Part shown: piece after piece, positions 25,996 through 34,604 of the stretch
How the letters are laid out: each line of letters starts with the position of its first letter
Position numbering within the stretch: position 1 is the first letter of the stretch
From: Propionibacterium sp.
GTDB lineage: Bacteria > Actinomycetota > Actinomycetes > Propionibacteriales > Propionibacteriaceae
Direction: 5' to 3'
NCBI GenBank assembly: GCA_012517405.1
Contig: JAAYVB010000025.1
Coordinates: forward strand, 240,772-304,771
DNA: 64,000 nucleotides
The notes under the pieces: model-generated
Database searches by the model: none
What the model was told of the DNA's origin: nothing
The model's input: the letters and a program-made list of their open reading frames with translations, nothing else
Made by a program: the position numbers and the translations under genes

Positions 25996-28539
25996 CTAAC
26001 GCACCAACTTCGTCGCGCGGATGATCGCTGAGTGCATGTCATCGGCGACTTGGTGGGTGAACTCGACGGTAGGGTCGCTGAATCCGGCTGCGGCGAGGCC
26101 CTGAAGGTATTCACTCTTGGAGAGCGCGCCGGCGATGCACCCCACGTATGAACCGCGCTCGGCTCGTTCGGCCGGGGTGAGATGGTCTTCGGCGACGACA
26201 TCGGAGATGCCGATTCTTCCGCCGGGAGCGAGCACACGGAACATCTCCGCCAGGGCGGCCGGCTTGTCTGTGGACAGGTTGATGACGCAGTTGGAGATCA
26301 CGACGTCGACTGCGCCGTCGGGTAGGGGTACATCCTCAATAGTGCCTTTGAGGAACTCGACGTTGGTCGCTCCCGCGTTCGCGGCGTTGGTGCGTGCCAG
26401 GTCGAGCATCTCGTCGGTCATGTCAACGCCGTAGGCGAATCCGGACTGGCCGACACGGCGTGCGGAGAGCAGGACATCGATTCCGCCCCCGGAACCGAGG
26501 TCTAGGACGCGCTCGCCCTCGCACAGCTCTGCGACCGTGGTTGGGTTGCCACATCCCAGACTCGCCTCGATCGCCTCCAGCGGCAACTCGGCAGCCTCCG
26601 TCGCGTCGTAGAGCCCGGCCCCGAAGCCACCGATGTCAGCGCTGGGATTGCCGCAGCAGGAAGCGGGTGAGCAGCAGGTACTGTCCGCCAGCAGGTCGGT
26701 GTTGTGAGCGCCGGCGCGGACTGCCGTTGCGGCTTGCGCGTAGCGGAGGCGTACCTGCTCACGGACAGCGTGACCGGCGTCCCGGTCCGAGGCGGTGGAG
26801 AGCTGGCGAAGTTGGTTCACACCCACGGGAGGGGTGTCGCTGTAGGGCACGACGGCGACCCGGCCGGTCTGCGCCTGGGCCTCTCGCAGAGGTGTTTGTT
26901 CGGCGTTGATCCGTTCGGCCAGCAGGGGGCTGGTGGTGTCGGTCGGGGTGAGGGAGCGGTTGACGATCCATCCCCAGGTGGTGATGTTGGCTCGGGTGAG
27001 GTCGGCGGCCAGGCCGGTGGCTTCGAGGACGGGGGTGGTCTCGGGCAGTGTGACGACGATGACGCTGGTGTTGTCGGGGTCCTGGAGTCGGGCCAGCGGC
27101 GTGAGCCCGGCCTGCTCGGGCAGGTTGCGGACGACCTCGCGGTGGTAGGAGCCGGTGGCGTCCATGAGGAGCAGGGTGTGTCCGGTGGGGGCGGTGTCCA
27201 TGACCACGAACCGGTGGGCGGATTGCTCGACGGCTGCGGCGAAGGCCTGGAAGACGGCCACCTCTTCGGTGCAGGGCGAGCGAAGGTCCTCGGCGAGGTT
27301 GGCCCGACCGTCGGCGTCCAGGCCCGCGCCCTTGGTGTCCATGACGTGGCGCCTGTAGTCGGCCACCGCCTGGACGGGATCGATACTGGAGACCTCGAAG
27401 GGCGCCGCTTCGCCGACCGTCCAGGCGAGATGCGCGGCCGGGTCGGTGGTGGTCAGCAGCACGTCCTTGCCGCGGTCGGACAAACCGACGGCGATCGCCG
27501 CAGCCATCGTCGTCTTCCCGACGCCGCCTTTCCCCACGACCATAATCAATCCGTGGTCCTTGGCCGCCAGCTGCTCGATCGTCGCGGCCAGAGAATCCGA
27601 CGAGCCGGCGGGGGCGTTGGCGCGCGGTGCGGCTAACGCCGGGGTGTGGTCCGGGGCCTCGGAGAGCAGCGTGGTGAGGGCGTCGAGGCCCATCACGTCG
27701 CGGGAGCGCAGCGGGAGCCGGTCGATCGCCAGCCCGGCGAGGTTGACGGGCATGGCGGCGATGGCGGCGGTCTCCTCGGCGCGGATCGCGTCGGCCAGGA
27801 CATCGGAGATGGGTTCGCTGGGGAGGATGCCGTTGATGACCAGGTGGGTGGCGTGGACGCCTGCTTCGGCAAGTTCGTCGGCGGTGCGGGACGCCTCGGC
27901 CAGCGACGAGGTTTGTGGGCGGGCAACCAGGCCCAGTCTCGTCACGGACGAGTCGGCCAGGGCGGTGAGCGCGTCGGCGTAGGTGGTGCGGGTCTTGTCA
28001 AGGCCGGCCATCGGACCGAGGCAGGACGCATCGCCGAGCCCGTCTTCGAGGAAGGAGGTCCATTCGCCGGGGAGCTTGAGCAGCCGGACGGTGTGGCCGG
28101 TCGGGGCGGTGTCGAAGACGATGTGGTCGTAGCCTCGCGCGATGTCGTTGCCGGCCAGGAAGGCGGTGAACTCGTTGAACGAGGCGATCTCGGTGGTACA
28201 GGACCCGGAGAGCTGCTCGGTGACGTCGGCGAGGTCCTTGACCGAGAGGAAGTCCCGGATCGGGGCGAGTGCGCGTTGGCGGTACTCCTCGGCGGCGGCC
28301 TCGGGGTCGATCTCCAGCGCGTCGAGCCCGGCAACGCCGACAATCGGGGTGATCGCGTACCCGACCCGCTGGTCGAAGACCTGGCCGACATTCGAGGCCG
28401 GGTCGGTGGAGACCAGCAGGACCCGGTTGCCCCGGCGGGCGAGGTCGACCGCGGCGGCGCAGGCGATGCTCGTCTTCCCGACACCGCCCTTCCCGGTCAG
28501 GAACAGGAACCTCGGCGGGTTGTGCAGCAGTTCGATCAT
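25996..28539 (-). CDS. ArsA-ArsM fusion: arsenite pump ATPase plus arsenite methyltransferase
   Basis: A single open frame of 847 residues. Residues 1-585 are a complete two-half ArsA: P-loops GKGGVGKT at 16-23 and 336-343, signal motifs DTAPTGHT at 143-150 and 448-455, and Cys114, Cys173 and Cys423 match the three arsenite ligands of E. coli ArsA (113/172/422). Residues ~589-847 are a full ArsM: SAM loop LDLGSGGGIDV at 679-689, Cys663, Cys751 and Cys801 equal to the catalytic cysteines, plus a CC pair cluster at 622-629. It follows ArsD by 12 bases and would both energise export and methylate As(III). A sequencing indel joining two genes should be excluded. Confidence 0.9.
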   Translation of the reverse strand: MIELLHNPPRFLFLTGKGGVGKTSIACAAAVDLARRGNRVLLVSTDPASNVGQVFDQRVGYAITPIVGVAGLDALEIDPEAAAEEYRQRALAPIRDFLSVKDLADVTEQLSGSCTTEIASFNEFTAFLAGNDIARGYDHIVFDTAPTGHTVRLLKLPGEWTSFLEDGLGDASCLGPMAGLDKTRTTYADALTALADSSVTRLGLVARPQTSSLAEASRTADELAEAGVHATHLVINGILPSEPISDVLADAIRAEETAAIAAMPVNLAGLAIDRLPLRSRDVMGLDALTTLLSEAPDHTPALAAPRANAPAGSSDSLAATIEQLAAKDHGLIMVVGKGGVGKTTMAAAIAVGLSDRGKDVLLTTTDPAAHLAWTVGEAAPFEVSSIDPVQAVADYRRHVMDTKGAGLDADGRANLAEDLRSPCTEEVAVFQAFAAAVEQSAHRFVVMDTAPTGHTLLLMDATGSYHREVVRNLPEQAGLTPLARLQDPDNTSVIVVTLPETTPVLEATGLAADLTRANITTWGWIVNRSLTPTDTTSPLLAERINAEQTPLREAQAQTGRVAVVPYSDTPPVGVNQLRQLSTASDRDAGHAVREQVRLRYAQAATAVRAGAHNTDLLADSTCCSPASCCGNPSADIGGFGAGLYDATEAAELPLEAIEASLGCGNPTTVAELCEGERVLDLGSGGGIDVLLSARRVGQSGFAYGVDMTDEMLDLARTNAANAGATNVEFLKGTIEDVPLPDGAVDVVISNCVINLSTDKPAALAEMFRVLAPGGRIGISDVVAEDHLTPAERAERGSYVGCIAGALSKSEYLQGLAAAGFSDPTVEFTHQVADDMHSAIIRATKLVR

Positions 28540-28551
28540 CTCCGATCAGCC

Positions 28552-28998
28552 CTACGCCTGAGAACCGGACTGGATGGTCACCGACTGGTCCGAACCGCAG
28601 CATCCCGACGACACCGGGGCCTCGTCGCCACAGCACACCGACGCTGCCGGGGTGGACGGTGCGCTACCGCAGCACCCGGTCGCCGTGTTCTCGGCGGGCG
28701 CCTCGACGCCGGCGATCCGGGCCAGCTCGGCGCGGGAGGGGTAGCGTCCGGTGGCAACCGTCACGTCGTCGGCCACGATCAGCGGCAGCCCGGACGCGCC
28801 GACCTTCTGCACGAACGCCCGCGCGACGGCGCTGTCAGCGAACGCGGCGGGGTCCTGGGCCAGGTTCGCCCGGCGCACCGACACGCCTTGCCGGGTAAGC
28901 CAGTCGAGGTCGGCGGTGAAGTCGACCAGCGCCTGGTCGGGGTCGGGGCCACACACCCCGGTGTTGCAGCACAGCGGGCCTTCGAAGACCTGGATCAT
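28552..28998 (-). CDS. arsD: ArsD arsenite metallochaperone
   Basis: Protein of 148 residues that hands arsenite to ArsA. ATG 28998 has AGAGAGG before it; the frame continues upstream into the operator. The thioredoxin-like fold carries Cys10, Cys11 and Cys16 (PLCCNTGVCG), equal to Cys12/13/18 of known ArsD. The C-terminal tail has three CC pairs (TGCCGS, SVCCGD, SGCCGS). It lies 12 bases before ArsA-ArsM and is transcribed away from arsR. Confidence 0.9.
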   Translation of the reverse strand: MIQVFEGPLCCNTGVCGPDPDQALVDFTADLDWLTRQGVSVRRANLAQDPAAFADSAVARAFVQKVGASGLPLIVADDVTVATGRYPSRAELARIAGVEAPAENTATGCCGSAPSTPAASVCCGDEAPVSSGCCGSDQSVTIQSGSQA

Positions 28999-29015
28999 GA
29001 GGACGCCTCTCTCGG

Positions 29016-29031
29016 ATTGATGTTCGTCAAT
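29016..29031. promoter_or_regulatory. ArsR box 1 (arsD side)
   Basis: ATTGA and TCAAT flank a 6-base spacer, a perfect dyad, 17 bases upstream of the arsD start. It is one of three sites with the pattern AT-N-GA/TC-N-AT near the ars promoters. Assignment to ArsR is inferred from position and repetition. Confidence 0.6.
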
Positions 29032-29049
29032 ATGAAGGCTAGGGCTCAT

Positions 29050-29065
29050 ATCGACGTCTGTCAAT
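29050..29065. promoter_or_regulatory. ArsR box 2 (arsR side)
   Basis: ATCGA and TCAAT with a 6-base spacer (4 of 5 paired), 22 bases before the arsR start and 18 bases from box 1. The two together can cover both divergent promoters. Confidence 0.55.
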
Positions 29066-29087
29066 TTGAGGTGGTAGGCTGGCGCGC

Positions 29088-29462
29088 ATGGTTCAGCACC
29101 TCCCGATCATCGACTGCGCCCCACGGGGCGCGTCGGCGCTCGCCGACGAGGAGGCCGAGCGGGTCGCCGCCACCTTCAAGGCACTCTCCGATCCGGTCCG
29201 GGTCAAGCTGCTGCATCACATCTCGGCGAACTGCTGCTCCAGCGTGTGCGCCTGTCACATGCCCGACAGTCTTGGCATCAGCCAGCCAACCCTCTCCTAC
29301 CATCTGGCCCGGCTGGTCAAGGCCGGGCTCATCAGCCGGGAGATGCGCCACAAGTGGGCGCACTACCACGCCACGCCGCAGGGCCTGGCGACCGTGCGAG
29401 CGTTCCTCGCCGGACTGCCGGACCCGGACAACTGCTCGGCGGACCCGTCGATCACCTGCTGA
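29088..29462 (+). CDS. ArsR-family arsenic-responsive repressor
   Basis: Repressor of 124 residues. The winged helix contains [21 protein letters not shown]. Several Cys near the recognition helix ([12 protein letters not shown], residues ~48-58) and two at the end can bind As(III). It starts the rightward half of the divergent operon and likely controls itself, arsD-arsA/M and trxB through the three boxes. It ends 149 bases before trxB. Confidence 0.88.
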   Translation: MVQHLPIIDCAPRGASALADEEAERVAATFKALSDPVRVKLLHHISANCCSSVCACHMPDSLGISQPTLSYHLARLVKAGLISREMRHKWAHYHATPQGLATVRAFLAGLPDPDNCSADPSITC

Positions 29463-29603
29463 CCCACCAGGCCCACGACAACCCTCCCAACCGACTCCGC
29501 CTCGAAAGCCGCGACGCCGGGGCGGGGCGACCAGCCTGCCCGTGGCGTCCGAACAGCACCCGCCGCCGCTCCCGGGTTGCATCTTGCTTCGATCTCCTTC
29601 AAT

Positions 29604-29619
29604 ATAGATACATGTCGAT
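29604..29619. promoter_or_regulatory. ArsR box 3 at trxB start
   Basis: ATAGA and TCGAT around a 6-base spacer keep the AT-N-GA/TC-N-AT form of boxes 1 and 2. It overlaps the trxB start codons (29612, 29618). A TATAGA element at 29603 would allow a leaderless transcript from the second ATG. This suggests an internal promoter under the same repressor. Confidence 0.45.
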
Positions 29620-30589
29620 GCAAGATGTGGAACTAATGATCGTAGGGTCCGGCCCAGCCGGATACACCGCAGCTGTCTACGCCGCGCGAGCAGGCCTCGC
29701 GCCGGTCGTCCTGGCTGGATCGGTGACGGCCGGCGGAGCGCTGATGACGACCACGGAGGTCGAAAACTTCCCCGGCTTCACCGACGGCATCCAAGGCCCC
29801 GAGCTGATGGAAGCGATGCGCGCCCAGGCAGAGCGCTTCGGCGCCCGCATCATCTATGACGACGCGACCTGTCTTACACTCACCGAATCCACGAAGGTCA
29901 TCGAGACCAGCAGCAGCGGAACCTTCCAGGCGCGCGCCGTGATTCTGGCGATGGGGTCCGCATATCGCAAGCTCGGTCTCCCTGAGGAAGCGCGACTCTC
30001 GGGACATGGCCTGTCATGGTGCGCGACCTGCGACGGCTTCTTCTTCCGTGACCGGGAGATCGCGGTCATCGGCGGTGGCGATTCCGCGATGGAAGAAGCA
30101 CTGTTCTTGACGCGCTTCGCTGCCAAGGTCACGCTCGTCCACCGGCGCGGCGAGTTCCGGGCGTCCCGGATCATGGCCGAGCGGGCATTGGCCGACCCCA
30201 AGATCGAGGTCGCATGGAACAGCGAGGTGGCCGCGATCCTCGGCGAGGCGAACGTCACCGGTCTGCGCCTGCGCGACACGATCACAGGCACCGAACGCGT
30301 GCTGGATGTGTCGGGCACTTTCGTCGCAATCGGGCACGACCCGCGCTCCGAGCTTGTCGCCGACCAGGTGTCCACCGACGCCGAGGGGTACGTCATCGTG
30401 GCCCATCCAACGACACGCACCAACGTGGCCGGCGTGTTCGCCGCCGGTGACCTGGTGGATCACAACTACCGGCAGGCGATCACGGCCGCTGGCACCGGCT
30501 GCGCCTCTGCCTTGGACGCGCAGCACTATCTGTCGACCCTCGATCTGCCCACCCAGATCGAGAGTCCCACTCTGGAGGTTTCCGCATGA
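29612..30589 (+). CDS. trxB: Thioredoxin reductase
   Basis: NADPH-dependent flavoprotein of 325 residues. FAD site [10 protein letters not shown] (12-21), redox pair Cys137-Ala-Thr-Cys140 in WCATC, and NADPH site [10 protein letters not shown]. The open frame extends far upstream, but homology begins at [12 protein letters not shown]. It overlaps trxA by four bases and sits within an ars operon, where it would recharge thioredoxin for ArsC. It is an accessory copy by context. Confidence 0.9.
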   Translation: MSMQDVELMIVGSGPAGYTAAVYAARAGLAPVVLAGSVTAGGALMTTTEVENFPGFTDGIQGPELMEAMRAQAERFGARIIYDDATCLTLTESTKVIETSSSGTFQARAVILAMGSAYRKLGLPEEARLSGHGLSWCATCDGFFFRDREIAVIGGGDSAMEEALFLTRFAAKVTLVHRRGEFRASRIMAERALADPKIEVAWNSEVAAILGEANVTGLRLRDTITGTERVLDVSGTFVAIGHDPRSELVADQVSTDAEGYVIVAHPTTRTNVAGVFAAGDLVDHNYRQAITAAGTGCASALDAQHYLSTLDLPTQIESPTLEVSA

Positions 30590-30909
30590 GCATCACCCCC
30601 GTCACCGACGCCACGTTTGTCAGCGAAGTGCTCGAATCAGAGCTTCCGGTCGTAGTTGATATCTGGGCTGCGTGGTGCGGCCCATGCAAGGCCATCGCTC
30701 CGATCCTGGAGCACTTGGCCGCCGAGTATGCGGGCCGGGTCAAGATCGTCAAGATCGACGCGGACGCCAATCCTGAGACCGTGACCACAGTTGGTGTCAC
30801 CTCGATCCCCACTCTTTCCTTCTACCGCGACGGCGAGCGGGTCGACATGCTGATCGGCGCGCACCCAAAGCCGTCCATCGCCGCGAAGATCGACGGACTC
30901 CTGGCATGA
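30586..30909 (+). CDS. trxA: Thioredoxin
   Basis: Thioredoxin of 107 residues with the active site WCGPCK (Cys31, Cys34) and the cis-Pro loop TSIPTLSFY. It is coupled to trxB before it and to acr3 after it, by ATGA overlaps on both sides. It is the likely reductant for the Cys-relay arsenate reductases coded downstream. Confidence 0.93.
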   Translation: MSITPVTDATFVSEVLESELPVVVDIWAAWCGPCKAIAPILEHLAAEYAGRVKIVKIDADANPETVTTVGVTSIPTLSFYRDGERVDMLIGAHPKPSIAAKIDGLLA

Positions 30910-32021
30910 CCGCGACCGCAACGGCGCCCACACGCGCCACTCCGAAGCGCCTGTCCGCCCTCGACCGTTGGCTGCCGCTGTGGATCGGACTGGCGATGGT
31001 CGCGGGCCTCCTACTCGGTCGTCTCGTCCCCGCCGTCTCCGATGTGCTCGCTCACCTGGAGGTGGGAGGCATCTCGGTACCGATCGGGCTGGGGCTGCTC
31101 GTGATGATGTATCCCGTGCTCGCAAAGGTCCGCTACGACAAGATCGCGGCCGTCACGGGCGACAAGCGTCTCCTCGTCTCATCCCTGGTGCTGAACTGGA
31201 TCATCGGCCCGGCAGTCATGTTCGCCCTCGCCTGGCTGTTCCTGCCTGATCTGCCGGAGTACCGAACGGGGCTCATCATCGTGGGACTGGCCCGCTGCAT
31301 CGCGATGGTCGTGATCTGGAACGACCTGGCCTGCGGCGACCGAGAGGCCACCGCCGTGCTGGTTGCGATCAACTCCATCTTCCAGGTCGTCGCATTCTCG
31401 CTGCTCGGCTGGTTCTACCTCACCGTACTGCCCGGCTGGCTCGGCCTCGATACCCAAGGTCTGGAAGTGTCAGTGGGGCAGATCGCGCTGAACGTCCTGG
31501 TCTTCCTCGGCGTCCCGCTCATCGCAGGGTTCGCCTCGCGGTGGATCGGCGAGAAGCGCCGGGGACGCGACTGGTACGAGAACCGATTCCTCCCCAGAGT
31601 GGGGCCGTGGGCGCTCTATGGGTTGCTGTTCACCATCGTGCTGCTCTTCGCACTCCAAGGCGAAGCGATCACATCCAGTCCGTTCGATGTCGCCCGGATC
31701 GCCCTGCCGCTACTGGTCTACTTCGCGCTGATGTGGTTCGTCGGGCTCTTGCTCGGCAAGGGTCTCGGACTGGGCTATGCCCGCTCCACCACACTGGCGT
31801 TCACGGCGGCGGGCAACAACTTCGAACTCGCCATCGCGGTCGCGATCGGCACCTTCGGCGCGGCATCTGGACAGGCCCTCGCAGGGGTCGTCGGCCCGCT
31901 TATCGAAGTTCCCGTGCTCGTCGGCCTCGTCTACGTCTCGCTGTGGGCCGCACGCGCCTGGTTCCACACCGACCCCTACGCTCCGGACACCGCTACGACC
32001 GACCTGAGGAGGACACCATGA
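30906..32021 (+). CDS. acr3: ACR3-family arsenite efflux transporter
   Basis: Membrane carrier of 371 residues with about ten helices that exports arsenite. The family Cys in TM4 (GLARCIAMVVIWNDLACGD) and the conserved NNFELAIAVAIGTFG of TM9 are present. It overlaps trxA before and the ArsR-ArsC fusion after by four bases each. No ArsB is coded here, so ArsA would have to work with this carrier if it energises export. Confidence 0.93.
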   Translation: MTATATAPTRATPKRLSALDRWLPLWIGLAMVAGLLLGRLVPAVSDVLAHLEVGGISVPIGLGLLVMMYPVLAKVRYDKIAAVTGDKRLLVSSLVLNWIIGPAVMFALAWLFLPDLPEYRTGLIIVGLARCIAMVVIWNDLACGDREATAVLVAINSIFQVVAFSLLGWFYLTVLPGWLGLDTQGLEVSVGQIALNVLVFLGVPLIAGFASRWIGEKRRGRDWYENRFLPRVGPWALYGLLFTIVLLFALQGEAITSSPFDVARIALPLLVYFALMWFVGLLLGKGLGLGYARSTTLAFTAAGNNFELAIAVAIGTFGAASGQALAGVVGPLIEVPVLVGLVYVSLWAARAWFHTDPYAPDTATTDLRRTP

Positions 32022-33010
32022 CCGAAACACCCACAACGGTCGAGACGTGCGCACCTGCCGAGGCGCACGCAATCGGCCTCGACGTCGCTACCACCGTGGC
32101 CAACACGTTGAAGGCGCTGGCCGACCCGCTCCGGCTCCGGATGCTGTCGGCCATCGCCACCGACCCGCGCGGCGAGTCCTGCGTCTGCGACCTCGCCGAA
32201 CTCGCCGACGTCTCCCAACCCACCATCTCCCACCACCTGAAGGTCCTGAAGGACACCGGCCTGCTCAGCTCCCAACGGCGCGGCACCTGGGTGTACTACC
32301 GCCTCGTCCCCACCCGACAGGCGGCCGTCACCGCCCTCCTGGACGGCTTCGCATCCACGGTCGCCGCCGATCCTGCAGAGGATCGGCCCGAGTCGCCGCG
32401 TGAGGTCGACTCGCACGTCATCGATCGCCTCGCCGAAGAACTGGCCGACGAATACGACACGCTGAGTCGCGACCTGGTGGTCACGATGGTGCGGGAGTCC
32501 TACGCCGGTCTCCTCCGATCCGCGAAGATCGCCCGACACCTGGTGCCGCTCACCGAGCGCTTCGCCCGCCAGCGCCTCACCGACCTCACCCGCGACCGCG
32601 GGACGGGTGTGCCGCAGGTGTTGTTCGTGTGCGTACAGAACGCCGGCCGATCCCAGCTCGCGGCCGCGCTGGTCAACCAGATGGCCGATGGCAAGGTCGT
32701 CGCCCGCTCCGCCGGATCGCGACCGGCGCCAGACGTCCACCCGCACGTGCGCTCGCTGCTCACCCAGATCGAGGGCGAGGACGCCGCTACCGAGCGATTC
32801 CCCAAGCCGCTTACCGACGACGCGGTCCGCGCCGCCGATGTCGTCATCACCATGGGCTGCGGCGACGTCTGCCCGATCATCCCCGGCGTCCGCTACGAGG
32901 ACTGGGCGGTCGGAGACCCGGCCCTCGCCTCTGCCGAGGGCGTCGAAGCCATCCGCGACGACATCGCCGCCCGCGTCCGCACCCTGCTCGACTCCCTCAC
33001 CACCCACTAA
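32018..33010 (+). CDS. ArsR-ArsC fusion: arsenic repressor joined to arsenate reductase
   Basis: Protein of 330 residues. Residues 1-110 form an ArsR winged helix with the As(III) site ESCVCDL (Cys55, Cys57). A helical stretch (130-190, IDRLAEELADEYDTLSRDLV) links it to a low-molecular-weight-phosphatase ArsC: Cys205-x5-Arg211 (CVQNAGR) and the relay Cys281/Cys285 (GCGDVCP). It therefore joins sensing and arsenate reduction in one chain. ATG at 32018 overlaps the acr3 stop and has GAGGAGG before it. Confidence 0.9.
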   Translation: MTETPTTVETCAPAEAHAIGLDVATTVANTLKALADPLRLRMLSAIATDPRGESCVCDLAELADVSQPTISHHLKVLKDTGLLSSQRRGTWVYYRLVPTRQAAVTALLDGFASTVAADPAEDRPESPREVDSHVIDRLAEELADEYDTLSRDLVVTMVRESYAGLLRSAKIARHLVPLTERFARQRLTDLTRDRGTGVPQVLFVCVQNAGRSQLAAALVNQMADGKVVARSAGSRPAPDVHPHVRSLLTQIEGEDAATERFPKPLTDDAVRAADVVITMGCGDVCPIIPGVRYEDWAVGDPALASAEGVEAIRDDIAARVRTLLDSLTTH

Positions 33011-33026
33011 CGAAAGAGACCCGACC

Positions 33027-33431
33027 ATGACCGACCCCAAGCCGTCCGTGCTGTTCGTCTGCATCCACAACGCCGGCCGCTCCCAGATGGCAGCCGGCTA
33101 CCTCCGCCACCTCGCCGGCGACCGGATCGAGGTCCGCTCCGCCGGCTCCATGCCCGCCGACCAGATCAACCCCATCGCCGTCGAAGCCATGCGCGAAGAG
33201 GGCATCGACATCGCCGCGGAGCAGCCCAAGGTGCTCACGCCTGAGGCCGTCCAGGCCTCGGATGTGGTGATCACGATGGGGTGCGGCGACGCCTGCCCCT
33301 ACTACCCGGGCAAGCGCTACGAGGACTGGAAGCTCGACGACCCCGCCGGGCAAGGCATCGATGCTGTGCGGCCGATCCGCGACGACATCCGTGCCCGTAT
33401 TGAGGGGCTGATCGCCTCTCTCGCCAGCTAG
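33027..33431 (+). CDS. arsC: Thioredoxin-type arsenate reductase ArsC
   Basis: Arsenate reductase of 134 residues of the LMW-phosphatase fold. Nucleophile Cys12 with P-loop CIHNAGR and the second and third cysteines Cys86 and Cys90 (GCGDACP) give the three-Cys relay used by thioredoxin-coupled enzymes. This suits the trxA/trxB genes in the operon. ATG 33027 is 16 bases after the fusion gene. Its stop overlaps that of the convergent ArsR gene. Confidence 0.92.
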   Translation: MTDPKPSVLFVCIHNAGRSQMAAGYLRHLAGDRIEVRSAGSMPADQINPIAVEAMREEGIDIAAEQPKVLTPEAVQASDVVITMGCGDACPYYPGKRYEDWKLDDPAGQGIDAVRPIRDDIRARIEGLIASLAS

Positions 33432-33745
33432 GAATCGCCCGCTCCCGTTGGCGGGCAGCAGCGTGCAAGGAAGTCGCCCAGCACCTCCAGCTGGTCACTG
33501 ATCCGGCTCGGGTCCGCCCGATACCGCACCTGCTTGCCCGCCCGCGTTGAGGTCACCAGACCCCCCTGTCTCAGGATCGTCAACTGCTCCGAGGCGGTGG
33601 ACTGCCCGATCCCACACCTCTCAGCGATCTCACCGACCGTCAGTGCCGCGCCGGTGGCGAACTCCTGCATGATCTGCTGTCGCGTCTCGCTGGCCAGCGC
33701 CTTCAGGAACGCCTGCGTCTCCGCCAGGAACAACGAACCACTCAT
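33428..33745 (-). CDS. Second ArsR-family repressor
   Basis: Repressor of 105 residues with a winged helix (ERCGIGQSTASEQLTILRQGG). The Cys signature of the other ArsRs is missing; Cys are in ERCG and a CC pair near the end (LARCCPP), so the ligand may differ. It faces arsC tail to tail with overlapping stop codons and diverges from the arsO-like remnant, with a strong dyad between. Confidence 0.83.
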   Translation of the reverse strand: MSGSLFLAETQAFLKALASETRQQIMQEFATGAALTVGEIAERCGIGQSTASEQLTILRQGGLVTSTRAGKQVRYRADPSRISDQLEVLGDFLARCCPPTGAGDS

Positions 33746-33760
33746 GACTTCATTCTAGTC

Positions 33761-33792
33761 TCGTATCGTCACTTCGGGAAATGACGATACGA
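33761..33792. promoter_or_regulatory. Perfect 11-bp operator dyad
   Basis: TCGTATCGTCA (33761-33771) and TGACGATACGA (33782-33792) are exact complements around a 10-base spacer. The dyad lies 15 bases before the ArsR gene at 33745 and 13 bases before the divergent arsO-like start. It is the probable site of the second ArsR. Confidence 0.7.
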
Positions 33793-33805
33793 TGCGATCG
33801 TGGAC

Positions 33806-33952
33806 ATGACGACGACAGATACCTTGGTGATCGGCGCCGGGCAGGCCGGCCTAGCCGCCGCTCACCACCTCGGCAGAGCGGGAACTGCGTCGGTGATCCT
33901 CGACGCCTCCGCCTCGCCTGCCGGATCATGGCCTCGGTACTACGACTCGCTG
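33806..33952 (+). pseudogene. 5' remnant of an ArsO-like flavin monooxygenase
   Basis: Only about 49 codons remain: FAD site LVIGAGQAGLAAAHHL and then AGSWPRYYDSL, as at the start of ArsO-type flavin monooxygenases found in ars operons. At about 33,952 the match ends and the DNA becomes the reverse strand of an ABC ATPase gene. GTG 33800 is an alternative start. The rest (~300 residues) is missing. Confidence 0.7.
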
Positions 33953-34485
33953 GGGTCAAGCCCGGTGGTCGGTTCGTCGACGAAGAGGATCTGCGGGTCC
34001 ACGATCAGCGCGACGGAAAGGTCGAGCCGCCTGCGCATGCCACCCGAGTACGCGCTGACTCGTTTCGATCCAGTCTCGGCCAGTCCGAACTGCTCCAGCA
34101 ACTCGTGGGCTCGGCGGCGAGCCGCCCGGATCGGAAGCCTGCTGAGCCGACCGAACATCATCAGGTTCTGCAGGCCGGACATCTCCTCATCGACGGCGGC
34201 GTACTGGCCAACAAGCCCGATTCGCCGGCGCACCTGCCGACCCTCACGGACTACGTCGTAGCCAGCGACCCGCACCTCGCCATCGTCCATGTCGAGCAGC
34301 GTCGTCATGATGCGCACCGCGGTCGTCTTGCCCGCGCCGTTGGGTCCCAGAAGCCCATGAACGCTGCCTCGGGCAACCGCCAACTCGAACCCGTCCAGAG
34401 CAGCCGGCTCGCCGGCCCCCGCGGAGGAATACCTCTTGCGGACGCCTCGCGCGTGGATCGCGAAATCGCTCCCAGCTCTTCCCAC
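33940..34485 (-). pseudogene. DrrA-type ABC ATPase, 3' end lost
   Basis: Daunorubicin-resistance-type ABC ATPase cut at residue ~180. GTG 34485 has AAAGGGGAG before it. Walker A GPNGAGKTT, Q-loop, signature YSGGMRRRLDL and Walker B LFVDEPTTGLDP are intact, but the H-loop and the C-terminal ~130 residues are absent. The last codons (SES) come from the arsO-like fragment. The partner permease is missing too. A TetR gene diverges from it. Confidence 0.78.
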
Positions 34486-34511
34486 GCAACTCCCCTTTCC
34501 TTTAGTACGCC

Positions 34512-34545
34512 GTACCGTACGATGTACGCTGCTAGCGTACGGTAC
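34512..34545. promoter_or_regulatory. TetR operator dyad
   Basis: GTACCGTACG and CGTACGGTAC are perfect 10-bp arms around a 14-base spacer that holds a further partial repeat (TGTACG). It lies between the divergent drrA-like and tetR starts, a normal place for a TetR site. Confidence 0.65.
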
Positions 34546-34604
34546 ATTGATCTGCATCGCAAGACACGGCGATCGCGTCGATCGCGTGAAAGGACTCGCG
34601 GACT

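Noticed and set aside
27646..29607. 653-codon plus-strand frame across arsA-arsM, arsD and arsR
   Set aside because: Covers three clear genes on either strand; composition is that of a shadow frame.
30586..30909. trxA as housekeeping thioredoxin
   Set aside because: It is translationally coupled on both sides within the ars operon, so it is treated as an accessory copy.
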